Shown: positions 56,288 through 64,000 of the stretch, piece after piece
Numbering within the stretch: position 1 is the first letter of the stretch
Layout of the letters: each line of letters opens with the position of its first letter
Notes under the pieces: generated by a model
Told to the model about the DNA's origin: nothing
Database searches by the model: none
The model's input: the letters and a program-made list of their open reading frames with translations, nothing else
Translations under genes and position numbers: made by a program
Assembly (NCBI GenBank): GCA_003247575.1
Contig: QJZC01000037.1
Coordinates: forward strand, 1 to 64,000
Length of the DNA: 64,000 bases
Reading direction: 5' to 3'
Source of the DNA: Pseudomonadota bacterium
Lineage (GTDB): Bacteria > Myxococcota_A > UBA9160 > SZUA-336

Positions 56288-58302
56288 GCGTGCGCGGCCT
56301 CGATCACGTCGACGATCGATTCCATGATGTCCATCAGCTCGTAGTCGGAAGGCGTGAAGATGCGATCGACACCGAGCTGGATCAGCTTCTCGGCGTCTTG
56401 CTTCGGGATGATGCCGCCGAACACCACCCGGATGCGCCCCTTGGCTCCGCTGGACTCGAGGCCCGTCATGATCTGGTGGGCCAGCTCGACGTGGGAGCCG
56501 CTCAGGACGGATGCCCCAATCAGGTCGACGTCCTCTTCGACGGCGGCGCGCACGATCGCGTCTGCCGTGAGGCGGATGCCAGAATAGATCACATCGAAGC
56601 CGACGTGCCGGGCCGACACGGCGATCACCTCGGCCCCGTTGGAGTGACCGTCGAGCCCAGGCTTTCCAACCAGGATGCGGGGACGGTGTCCGAGCGTGTC
56701 GGTCAGGCTCGCAATGCGCGCTCGCAGCTGTTCGACACGGTCCCCCCCGAGCGACAGGCGCTGTCCGTCGATGCCGGTCGGCGGGCGATACTCACCGAAG
56801 ACCTCGCGCAGGGCATTGGCCCATTCGCCCGTCGTCACGCGCGCCAGTGCGCATTCGACCGAGGCTTCGAACATGGGCGTGCCCTTGCGTGCAGCCTCCT
56901 TGAGCTGCTCCAGGCTGCGCTTCACTCGCTCCGGATCGCGGGCTTTGCGCGTGCGAGCCAGATTTTCGAGCGTCTCGCTCGCGGCAGCGGGGTCCGCCTT
57001 GAACACGCCGCCGTCGTCGCCTGCGAGGAGTGGCGAAGGCAGCCCCTCCGTCCAACGGTTCACGCCGACGACGATCTGTGCGCCGTCGTTGATCGCGCTC
57101 ATTCGCTCGGACATGGACTTGACCAGCGCCGATTTCATGTAGCCCGACTCGATCGCAGGGATCACCCCGCCGAGCTCCAGGATGCGCTCGATCTCGGCTC
57201 TGGCGATCTGCTTGAGCTCGGCAACCTTCGACTGGACGACCGGGCTGCCGTCAAACAGGTCCGGGTATTCGAGCAGGTCCGTCTCGTAGGCCAGGATCTG
57301 CTGCAGGCGCAGGGACCACTGCTGGTCCCATGGACGGGGCAGCGACAGCGCTTCGTTCCAGGCGGGCAGCTGGAGCGCGCGACAGCGTGCGTTGCGGCTC
57401 AGCGTGATGCCTAACGTCTCGATCAGAATGCGCCACGCGTTGTTTTCGGGTTGGCCCTCGGTCAGGCCCAACGAGTTGACCTGGACACCGTAGCGGAAGC
57501 GCCGAAAGCGCTCATTCTGGACGCCGTAGCGGTCGCGTGTGATCTCGTTCCAGAGCTCGCTGAACGCGCGCATCTTGCACATTTCCTCGACGAAGCGGAT
57601 ACCCGCGTTCACGAAGAAGCTGATGCGCCCGACTGCGCGCTCGAACTGCTCGTGGTCGAAGCGCCCTCGAGCCTGCAGAAGATCGAGTAGGCTGACCGCA
57701 TTGGCCAGGGCGAAGGCGAGCTCCTGCACCGGTGTGGCTCCCGCCTCCTGGAGGTGGTAGGAGCAGATATTGGAAGCGTTCCACTTGGGGATCTCGTCGA
57801 GGCAGTACTCGTACATCTCTGCGATGATTCGCAGGCTCTCCTGTGGAGGGAAGATGTAGGTGCCGCGCGCGAGGTACTCCTTGACCAGATCGTTCTGGGT
57901 CGTGCCTGCGAGCTGGTCGATCGACACGCCGCGTTCCCGAGCGAGCGCCACGTACAGCGCGAGCAGCCACATCGCCGTGCCATTGATGGTCATCGACGTG
58001 TTCATCTTCTCGAGCGGGATGCCCTCGAAGAGCACGTGGAAATCGTCCAGCGAGTTGATCGGCACCCCGACTTTGCCGACCTCGGGACGTGCGATCGGGT
58101 CGTCGGAGTCGTAACCGCACTGTGTTGGCAGATCGAACGCGATCGAGAGGCCCGTCTGTCCTTGCTCCAGGTTGGACCGGAAGAGCTGATTCGACGCGCG
58201 CGCGCTCGAATGGCCCGCGTAGGTGCGGAAGATCCACGGGCGATCGCGCACGACGTCGCCGGAAGCATCCTGAATCTGATGGGGGAGAGGTCTCGTGTTC
58301 AT
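56284..58302 (-). CDS. Adenosylcobalamin-dependent acyl-CoA mutase (ethylmalonyl/methylmalonyl-CoA type)
   Basis: A 672-residue single-chain mutase. The TIM-barrel substrate domain has RTYAGHSSARASNQLFRSNL, GLSIAFDLPTQCGYDSDDP and NICSYHLQEAGATPVQELAFAL. The C-terminal B12 domain has DGHSNG (551-556) with the cobalt-ligand His553 and the SGSHVELAHQIM and FGGIIP loops. FDLPTQ and SYHLQEAGATP recall ethylmalonyl-CoA mutase more than methylmalonyl-CoA mutase (which has FDLATHRGYDSD). No crotonyl-CoA carboxylase/reductase gene is in the window, so the substrate is unresolved. It heads the operon mutase, GTPase, meaB, adenosyltransferase. ATG at 58302. Confidence 0.88.
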   Translation of the reverse strand: MNTRPLPHQIQDASGDVVRDRPWIFRTYAGHSSARASNQLFRSNLEQGQTGLSIAFDLPTQCGYDSDDPIARPEVGKVGVPINSLDDFHVLFEGIPLEKMNTSMTINGTAMWLLALYVALARERGVSIDQLAGTTQNDLVKEYLARGTYIFPPQESLRIIAEMYEYCLDEIPKWNASNICSYHLQEAGATPVQELAFALANAVSLLDLLQARGRFDHEQFERAVGRISFFVNAGIRFVEEMCKMRAFSELWNEITRDRYGVQNERFRRFRYGVQVNSLGLTEGQPENNAWRILIETLGITLSRNARCRALQLPAWNEALSLPRPWDQQWSLRLQQILAYETDLLEYPDLFDGSPVVQSKVAELKQIARAEIERILELGGVIPAIESGYMKSALVKSMSERMSAINDGAQIVVGVNRWTEGLPSPLLAGDDGGVFKADPAAASETLENLARTRKARDPERVKRSLEQLKEAARKGTPMFEASVECALARVTTGEWANALREVFGEYRPPTGIDGQRLSLGGDRVEQLRARIASLTDTLGHRPRILVGKPGLDGHSNGAEVIAVSARHVGFDVIYSGIRLTADAIVRAAVEEDVDLIGASVLSGSHVELAHQIMTGLESSGAKGRIRVVFGGIIPKQDAEKLIQLGVDRIFTPSDYELMDIMESIVDVIEAAHA

Positions 58303-58679
58303 GCAGCTGTGCTCGTCTCGGATGTTGGGGGCACCGCGGGCGGCTGCTCGGAAGGGCCCGGCCGCTCGCGGTTTGCTCGTCGCAACCTTCGCATATCTTC
58401 GGCAGAGGGAAAGACCCAAAAAAGCGATGCCGGACGCGGGCCTGCCGGGACGTTTGCCATTCTGCGCGCAATTCTGGGGCCTTGACGGACGAGCTGCAGG
58501 CCGGCCGGGGGAGGCTGGCCGCCGCGAGCAGCGCGGGTCCGCAGCATCGATCGGCGCAGCGAGAGGGCAGGGCCATCTCCGCCCGCGGAGCGCGGCGACC
58601 CGGAGCGCGGTCGATTTCGAGGCACGGGAGGGGGAGCCGCTGCCGGCATCTCCGCTCGCTGACGGGTATGCTGATGTCG
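58303..58679. other. Divergent intergenic region
   Basis: 377 bases between the mutase operon (leftward) and the CWC-protein gene (rightward). Open frames exist on both strands, but their products are low-complexity Arg/Ala-rich sequences with no motif. Part of the right side may be translated if the CWC gene starts earlier (in-frame ATGs at 58668 and 58674). Promoters for both directions are expected. Confidence 0.5.
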
Positions 58680-58955
58680 ATGAGCTCAGAACCCGGATCG
58701 AGCCCGAGCCCTAACCGGTGTCCGCTGTGTGGCGAGGACAACGCATGTGGTGCGCTCGCTGGGCGAGAGGAGTGTTGGTGCTTCTCCGTGGAGGTGGACG
58801 CATCCACGCTCGCGCGAGTTCCCGATCGAGCGCGCGGTGTCGCCTGCCTGTGCCGCGCTTGTGCGCTCGAGCAGAACGCCGGGTCCACGCACGCACCGGC
58901 GCGCTCGACCTCTACCGAGCAGATCTTCGAAATCCAGAAGAAGCCTGTCTCCTAA
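58680..58955 (+). CDS. Cysteine-rich CWC-family protein
   Basis: A 91-residue protein with the CWC pattern: NRCPLCGEDNACG near residues 11-23, EECWCFSV with the eponymous Cys-Trp-Cys, and ACLCRACALEQ. Eight cysteines are spaced as for a small zinc-binding domain of unknown function. Three in-frame ATGs lie close together (58668, 58674, 58680); no strong ribosome-binding site distinguishes them. The disordered tail is Ser/Thr/Pro-rich. It is divergent from the mutase operon. Confidence 0.78.
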   Translation: MSSEPGSSPSPNRCPLCGEDNACGALAGREECWCFSVEVDASTLARVPDRARGVACLCRACALEQNAGSTHAPARSTSTEQIFEIQKKPVS

Positions 58956-59176
58956 TCCCATCACTTCGTGCTCGTCGAGCGCGCACCACGAGCGATCGTC
59001 ACGCAGCGAGGGGACTTGCTTGCATCGGTGCGAGGCCTGGGGTTCAATCGATTCTGCGGTTGACGCGTGCGCGATCGACTTCGACTGCACGAAGGTGCGG
59101 TCGCGTCGACGGCGTAACACGTCTGAGTCTTGCCAGTGATTCGGGCACTTTAGTTGCGTCATGCGGAGGGTTCTAC

Positions 59177-60004
59177 ATGGGCCGATTGCAGCTGGTCGAG
59201 CTGGCCGACCTGCCGAGATGTCCGCAGATACTGCGCGATTGCCTGACCGACTTCCTCTCGGCTGCCGGGAGTGACCCACGGCTCTACGCGGACTTGGTGC
59301 CGCTGTTGCGAAAGGCCATGGAGGCCACGGGGGAGACGCACATCGTGGATCTGTGCTCGGGTGTGGGTGGGCCCTTGCGGACCATTGTCGCGTTGCTCGA
59401 GTCCAGCGAGGGATACCCGGTGAGTGCGAGTGCGACCGACTTACACCCCAACGCTCGCGGCGTCGAAAGCTTCGAAGCCAAGTCGGACCCCGACGCCCCG
59501 ACACGGATTCGGTACATCACCGAGCCCGTCGATGCGACGCGATCCATCCCCGAGCTGCGTGGCTTTCGCATGATCCACAATGCGTTTCACCATTTCCCCC
59601 GCGAGGTCGCGCGTTCCGTGCTGGCTGCTGCCGTGGAACAGCGGAGTGGCATCGCTGTGTACGAGATACTCGAGCGCACGCCGCTATCACTCCTTGCCAC
59701 CGCGCTAGGAGTCGTGCGGCTGCTGTTCATGACTCCATGGCTCGAGCCGTTTCGCTGGGAGAGACTTCTGTGGACCTATCTGATTCCCGTACTGCCGTTG
59801 ATGACCTTGTGGGACGGGCTCGTATCTTGCCTGCGCGTATATTCGCCCGCTGAGCTTCGGCAGCTCATCTCCGAGCTTCCCGCAGGGGCGGAGGAGTATT
59901 GCTGGCAGGTTGGCAAGTTGCGACTGTTGGGCCTACCGATCCATGCCACGTATCTGATTGGAATTCCGGGGTCAACGCGGACGGGAGCGGCACCGATAGC
60001 ATGA
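59177..60004 (+). CDS. Class I SAM-dependent methyltransferase-like protein
   Basis: A 275-residue protein. Motif I, HIVDLCSGVGGPLRTIVALLE (about 56-76), is the SAM-binding loop. ASATDLHPN gives the acidic residue for the ribose, and FRMIHNAFHHFPREVARSVLA corresponds to motif IV/V. The C-terminal part contains hydrophobic segments (PLSLLATALGVVRLLFM and LIPVLPLMTLWDGLVSCLRVY) that may associate with the membrane. GGAGGG precedes the ATG by seven bases. It ends three bases before the kinase-like gene, so the two are probably co-expressed. The methyl acceptor is unknown. Confidence 0.75.
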   Translation: MGRLQLVELADLPRCPQILRDCLTDFLSAAGSDPRLYADLVPLLRKAMEATGETHIVDLCSGVGGPLRTIVALLESSEGYPVSASATDLHPNARGVESFEAKSDPDAPTRIRYITEPVDATRSIPELRGFRMIHNAFHHFPREVARSVLAAAVEQRSGIAVYEILERTPLSLLATALGVVRLLFMTPWLEPFRWERLLWTYLIPVLPLMTLWDGLVSCLRVYSPAELRQLISELPAGAEEYCWQVGKLRLLGLPIHATYLIGIPGSTRTGAAPIA

Positions 60005-60007
60005 GAG

Positions 60008-63000
60008 ATGCATGCGGCCGAAGCCATCTCGGGATACGTGGTCGAGAAGCGCGTGTCGGGTGGTTGGGGATTCGATCTCTACGAGGCCACTCGTCGTGCG
60101 GATGGCCGCCAAGTTGTGCTCAAGGTCTTCGCACCGGAGCCGGGGGCGATTGCAGCGGCTCGACAAGAACTCGAAGCGCTCCGTGCCTGCGGCCATCCTC
60201 GCATTCCCCACCCGCTCGAGCTTCGGCAGGACAGCGAGGCGCCGGTACTGGTGCTCGATCGAATCCCGGGGATCCAGCTCGCGTCATGGGTACAAGCGGC
60301 GCTTCCGTCCGCCACCGAAGTGCTCGAGGTGGCGACGCGGGCTGCGGAGATTCTCGAAGCGATCCACGCCGCACGCTGGGTCCATCTGGGACTCTCACCG
60401 ACCACTCTGTTCGTCGTGCCCGAGTCACTCGAGGTCTACGTCGCGAGCTTCTCTCTGGCGGTTCCCTCTGCGGCGGTGGTGAGTCGTCCACGCTCGCAAG
60501 GCTACCGAGCCACTGATCCTGCGTTCGCTGCTCCAGAGCAGAGTGGACGCATCAATCACGGCTGCGACGCGCGTTCCGACCTCTATTCGCTTGGGGCTAC
60601 GTTCTATTTTGCGTTCACAGGTCGTGCACCGTTTGCCTATGACTCGCGCGAGCGTTTGCTCTTGGCCCACCTAGCAGAGGCTCCGCTGGTTCCGCACCAG
60701 GTCGAACCCAGGGTGCCCCCCGTGGTGAGTGGCATCTTGCTCAAGCTGTTGGCCAAGGAGCCCAGCGAACGTTACGCATCGGCTGCTTCGCTCAAGTGGG
60801 ACCTGGATCAGCTGCGCGGTCTTCGGGGCGACTGGCCCCGAGAGTTTGCACCCGGTACCTACGAAGCTGTGGAGAAGCTACGCTTCCCGAGCAAGCTCTA
60901 TGGTCGAGGCCCGGAGCTCGAGTGCTTGGAGAGCGCTTTCGAGCTCGCACGTGCTGGACGTGTTCAGGTCGTGTTCGTCGGCGGCGCCGCGGGTACCGGG
61001 AAGACGGCGCTGGTCAACGCGTGGACCCGGAGCGTGGTTCGCCGCGGAGGCTTCGTCGCGCAGGGCAGCTTCCACGTCGGCCGGGACCGACCCTACCTCG
61101 GCTGGACCGAGGCGCTCGGGAGCTTCGCCACCCAGTTGCTGCTGCAGAGTAATGAGGAGCTCGACAGCTGGCGCGAGCGGCTCTGCGCTGCGCTCGGCAG
61201 CCTGGCAGGTGTGCTGGTGGAGGTGGTTCCCGACCTGGGCTTCGTATTGGGTGAAACCGCACCGCCCTCGCGTATCCAGTCCCGCGAAGCTCAGTCGCGC
61301 CTTGCGCTGGCCCTCGAGCGCTTGCTTCGTGTGAGCGGCTCGGCAGAACACCCGCTGGTGATCTTCCTGGATGACGTGCATCGGAGCGACGACGCGAGCT
61401 GCCGCGTGCTCGAGAGTCTCATCGCGGCGGACAACCTGGCTTCGTTGATGATCGTATGCGCATTTCGGAGCGATGCGCTTGCCCGCGGAGATGCCTTTCT
61501 CGAGCTGTTGAATGCGCTCGAGGAACGTCGCCATACCGCACGCCGTGTGGATCTCGCCGGATTGGACTCCGTCGCCGCACGGGCCTTCCTGCGGGACCTG
61601 CTCGGGGATTCCGATCCGGATGTCGGGGAGCTGGCGGATGCGATCCAGCGCATTACCGGAAACGTGCCGTCGGTGATGCGCGAGGTCTTGGAGCAGCTGC
61701 AGTCCAATCAGGTGCTCTGGCGCGACGGCGGCTCCTGGCACTGGGCTGCGAACGCGCTCGCCGCTTGCAGCGTCCCGGATTCAGCCGTTGATCTGATCAC
61801 GGAACGCATGGATCGGCAGCCGGAGCCGGCGCGCCATGTTCTCGAGTTGGCGAGCTGCCTGGTGGGAGCATTCTCTCTCACGGACCTAGAGCGAATCGAA
61901 TCCTGGGCTCGAGGTCCACTCGAGAGTGCACTCGACGACCTACTCGAAGCGGGAATTCTGATTCGAACACACCAAGGGTACGCGTTCGCGCATGAGCGTG
62001 TCCGCGAAGCGGCAGAGGGGCGTTTGGATCCGGCACGGCGAGGGCAGATCCATCTTCGGCTCGGGACTTCGATGCTCGAGCGAGAAGGGGATCTAGCGTC
62101 GAATCCGCGGGTCTTCGAACTGGCCGACCACATGAATCACGCACTGGAGGTGCTGTCGCCCGACCTGCGCCTGGCACTGATCGACGTCAACCTCGGTGCC
62201 GGAAAGCGAGCACTCCAGACGGGGGCTGCGCGAAACGCCATGCGCTATCTCGAGTCCGCGTATCGAGCGTTCACCGATCAGGACTGGCGAGTGCTTCGCG
62301 CCGTGGGCTTCGAGCTGCATCTGCAGCTGGCAGAGAGTGCTCTTCAGGTTGCCGATCCAGAACGCGCCTTGGCAGTGCTCGAGCAGCTCGACGAGCGGGA
62401 CCCCTCCGAGATCGAGTACGCGAGGATCGCGGCCAAGCGCATCGCTGCTCGTTCGCTGCTCGACGGTCCCGAGCAGGTGAGTGAGTATGGGCTCGGCGTG
62501 CTCGGTCGCCTGGGAATCCACTGGCCGATGCACCCCTCGCTGTGGCGAGCGCGGCTGGCGCTCTACCGGGTAAGACGTCTGCTCGGGGATCGCAGCCTCG
62601 ACGGCGCCCTGGCGCCTGCTCGCTGCGTCACCTCGCGTTGGATCGCGCAGATGACGGTGATCACCGCATGCGCGGCGCCGTTCGCGCGCACTGACGCGCG
62701 GCTGGCAGCGCTGTTGGTGACGTTCGTGGGGCGCGAGTATCTGACCGTCGGATTCGTGAGCTCGCCGATCGCGACCCTCGCCGGACTGGCCATGTTCTCA
62801 GCGAGCTTCCAGAAGGAGTACACGCTTGCGCGGCGTTACGTCGATGGTGTCAGCTACTGGGAGCAGAAGCTTCCGGATTCGGCGCTCTCGATCCGCGCGA
62901 AGGTGTACCTGCACACCGGGTTCCATCCATGGTTCAGCAGCCGGCACAAGTGCCTGCTGCCGCTGGACCAAGCCGCGACCGTGGCCACGGATATCGGTGA

Positions 63001-63802
63001 TCTCGAGTACTCGTGCTATGCCCGCTTGCGCTGCTGCCTGTATCGGATCCTGCTTGGGCAGGCGATCGGCGCCACGTATCGTCGTCTGGAAGAGCTTGGC
63101 GAGCGCATGCGCCGGATCGGTCACGAGTTTCACGGCACGCTCGCGAGGTACACGACGGCGTACCGTCATCTACAGGGGGCGGAGCTGGATGCTCAGGCGC
63201 TCGAGTCGGACCTCGGCGACTACGACCGTCTCACCCTTACGATCCGGTGCAGCTCCGAGCCGGAGATTCGGACCGTCTGGATGTTGGTTCTGTGCGTGTA
63301 TCGACGCTTCGACCTCGCCTATGCCGTATCGGAGGCGCTCGGGAGTCGACTCTTTCAGGTGTCGCCATGGGTGCACGTCGCAGATCATCTGCTTTACCGC
63401 GGACTCGCTGTATCCGAGCTCGCCAAGCAGCGGCGCCGGGCAGTGCGCCGACGCGATCTGCGTTCGCTGCGCGCGGCGCATCGCTGGCTGCGCGACTGGG
63501 CCCATCGAGGTCCGGACTTCCTGCACATGGCTGTGTTGCTCGAAGCCGAGCTCTGCATTCTGGGAGGCGATGGCGAAGCCGCGCTGCGCGCCTATCGACA
63601 CGCGGCGGATCGGGCGCGGCAGGCTCAGTTCCGGCATCATGCGGCACTTGCCGAGGAGCAGCTCGCGCGCTGTCTCCTCGGACTCGGTCGTATGGACGAT
63701 GCGCGCGCAGCTGCGTTCGCCGCACGCGACCTCTATGCGGACTGGGGTGCGGAGGCGAAGCTGCTGGAGCTCGACACATGGATCGAGCGCAACGGAATCT
63801 AG
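60008..63802 (+). CDS. Kinase-like/AAA-ATPase/TPR multidomain protein lacking catalytic kinase residues
   Basis: A 1264-residue protein. Residues about 10-270 have the Ser/Thr kinase fold: the beta-3 lysine VVLKVF (Lys39) and activation-segment end AAPEQSG (174-180) with RSDLYSLGATFY are conserved. The catalytic loop, however, reads HLGLSPTT (126-133) instead of HRDxKxxN, and DFG is replaced by SFS (147-149). Residues about 295-600 are a PknK-type AAA/STAND ATPase with Walker A GGAAGTGKTALV and Walker B LVIFLDDVHRSDD. The rest is helical TPR-like sequence. Related proteins usually end in GAF or histidine-kinase domains, which are missing here. A ligand- or partner-sensing STAND scaffold is likely. 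Confidence 0.85.
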   Translation: MHAAEAISGYVVEKRVSGGWGFDLYEATRRADGRQVVLKVFAPEPGAIAAARQELEALRACGHPRIPHPLELRQDSEAPVLVLDRIPGIQLASWVQAALPSATEVLEVATRAAEILEAIHAARWVHLGLSPTTLFVVPESLEVYVASFSLAVPSAAVVSRPRSQGYRATDPAFAAPEQSGRINHGCDARSDLYSLGATFYFAFTGRAPFAYDSRERLLLAHLAEAPLVPHQVEPRVPPVVSGILLKLLAKEPSERYASAASLKWDLDQLRGLRGDWPREFAPGTYEAVEKLRFPSKLYGRGPELECLESAFELARAGRVQVVFVGGAAGTGKTALVNAWTRSVVRRGGFVAQGSFHVGRDRPYLGWTEALGSFATQLLLQSNEELDSWRERLCAALGSLAGVLVEVVPDLGFVLGETAPPSRIQSREAQSRLALALERLLRVSGSAEHPLVIFLDDVHRSDDASCRVLESLIAADNLASLMIVCAFRSDALARGDAFLELLNALEERRHTARRVDLAGLDSVAARAFLRDLLGDSDPDVGELADAIQRITGNVPSVMREVLEQLQSNQVLWRDGGSWHWAANALAACSVPDSAVDLITERMDRQPEPARHVLELASCLVGAFSLTDLERIESWARGPLESALDDLLEAGILIRTHQGYAFAHERVREAAEGRLDPARRGQIHLRLGTSMLEREGDLASNPRVFELADHMNHALEVLSPDLRLALIDVNLGAGKRALQTGAARNAMRYLESAYRAFTDQDWRVLRAVGFELHLQLAESALQVADPERALAVLEQLDERDPSEIEYARIAAKRIAARSLLDGPEQVSEYGLGVLGRLGIHWPMHPSLWRARLALYRVRRLLGDRSLDGALAPARCVTSRWIAQMTVITACAAPFARTDARLAALLVTFVGREYLTVGFVSSPIATLAGLAMFSASFQKEYTLARRYVDGVSYWEQKLPDSALSIRAKVYLHTGFHPWFSSRHKCLLPLDQAATVATDIGDLEYSCYARLRCCLYRILLGQAIGATYRRLEELGERMRRIGHEFHGTLARYTTAYRHLQGAELDAQALESDLGDYDRLTLTIRCSSEPEIRTVWMLVLCVYRRFDLAYAVSEALGSRLFQVSPWVHVADHLLYRGLAVSELAKQRRRAVRRRDLRSLRAAHRWLRDWAHRGPDFLHMAVLLEAELCILGGDGEAALRAYRHAADRARQAQFRHHAALAEEQLARCLLGLGRMDDARAAAFAARDLYADWGAEAKLLELDTWIERNGI

Positions 63803-64000
63803 TGGAGTGCGGGCAGTGGCGTTGGCTCGGAGCTGGCTTCCTCCGAGCGCAGGCCACGGGTCCAGGTCGCATACATGCTGGCATAGAAACCTTCGCGAGC
63901 GACCAAGTCGCTGTGCGTCCCGAGCTCGAGCAGGCCGCCGCGCGCGACCACGCCCACCCGATCCGCGGCTTCGGCCGTCGAGAGTCGGTGCGCGATCACG
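63799..64000 (-). CDS. ABC exporter (fused permease/ATPase) C-terminal end, truncated by window
   Basis: The last 66 or so residues of an ABC transporter. VIAHRLSTAEAADRVGVVARGGLLELGTHSDLV contains the switch (H-loop) His and the usual GTHxELL-type end of type I multidrug/lipid exporters of the MsbA/MdlB class. FYASMYATW and a short disordered tail follow. The gene continues past base 64000, so N-terminal domains and substrate are unknown. Its stop overlaps that of the convergent kinase-like gene by four bases. Confidence 0.85.
   Translation of the reverse strand, partial: VIAHRLSTAEAADRVGVVARGGLLELGTHSDLVAREGFYASMYATWTRGLRSEEASSEPTPLPALH

Noticed and set aside
60008-60820. Calling this an active Ser/Thr protein kinase
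   Set aside because: The HRD Asp, catalytic-loop Lys and Asn, and DFG Asp are all replaced, so an active kinase is not supported.

Overview
The window is high-GC Gram-negative chromosomal DNA. Several traits point to a deltaproteobacterial, Myxococcota-like or related lineage: B12-dependent acyl-CoA mutase genes, biosynthetic arginine decarboxylase, imuA-imuB, an eukaryote-like kinase/ATPase protein and very GC-rich codon use. Taxonomy cannot be fixed from these genes, and no rRNA, tRNA or CRISPR array was recognised. Base composition differs along the window. Hand counts of single 60-base lines give 45% GC at 1021-1080 and 75% at 28021-28080.

Layout. (1) 1-866 is a gene-free edge with two direct-repeat arrays of about 22-bp period, resembling the end of an IS21-type element just outside the window. 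(2) 0.9-23.1 kb is a surface-glycan locus: sulfotransferase, ABC-2 exporter pair, a glycosyltransferase-like/fasciclin fusion, an SGNH hydrolase with tandem C-terminal repeats, carbamoyltransferase plus SxtJ and DUF5989 partners, glycosyltransferases, HddA-type sugar kinase and nucleotidyltransferase, a thiamine-diphosphate E1 alpha/beta pair, a DegT-family enzyme whose PLP lysine is histidine (3-dehydratase type), a GDP-fucose-synthase-like enzyme, another epimerase and a B12-binding radical SAM protein. Together these could make, modify (carbamoyl, sulfate, deoxy, possibly branched) and export an unusual polysaccharide. (3) 23.1-46.8 kb is mainly metabolism and repair: folP, a HAD phosphatase, MarR regulator, threonine ammonia-lyase, imuA-imuB, speA, and a set that may handle polyamines (class III aminotransferase, HDAC-fold hydrolase, PuuB-like FAD oxidase). 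It also holds cobF, a nucleoside deoxyribosyltransferase, acylphosphatase, tatD and asd. The asd leader carries a threonine-rich reading frame and a terminator/antiterminator arrangement, a candidate transcription attenuator.

(4) 46.3-53.5 kb (minus strand) is an alternative (N-type) F1Fo ATPase operon in the order c-b-alpha-gamma-beta-epsilon-AtpQ-like-a, followed by a GDT1-like cation transporter and a flavin-binding protein. (5) 53.7-58.3 kb (minus strand) is a cobalamin-dependent acyl-CoA mutase with two MeaB-like GTPases and an ATP:cob(I)alamin adenosyltransferase, most genes overlapping by 4 bases. (6) 58.7-64.0 kb holds a CWC cysteine-rich protein, a methyltransferase-like protein, a 1264-residue kinase-like/AAA/TPR protein lacking the catalytic kinase residues, and the end of an ABC exporter gene cut by the window edge.

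The observations most worth following are the asd attenuator, the sugar pathway combining a His-for-Lys dehydratase with a two-chain TPP enzyme, the rearranged N-ATPase operon with an extra carboxylate in its c subunit, the pseudokinase-ATPase, and the fasciclin-fused glycosyltransferase-like protein.
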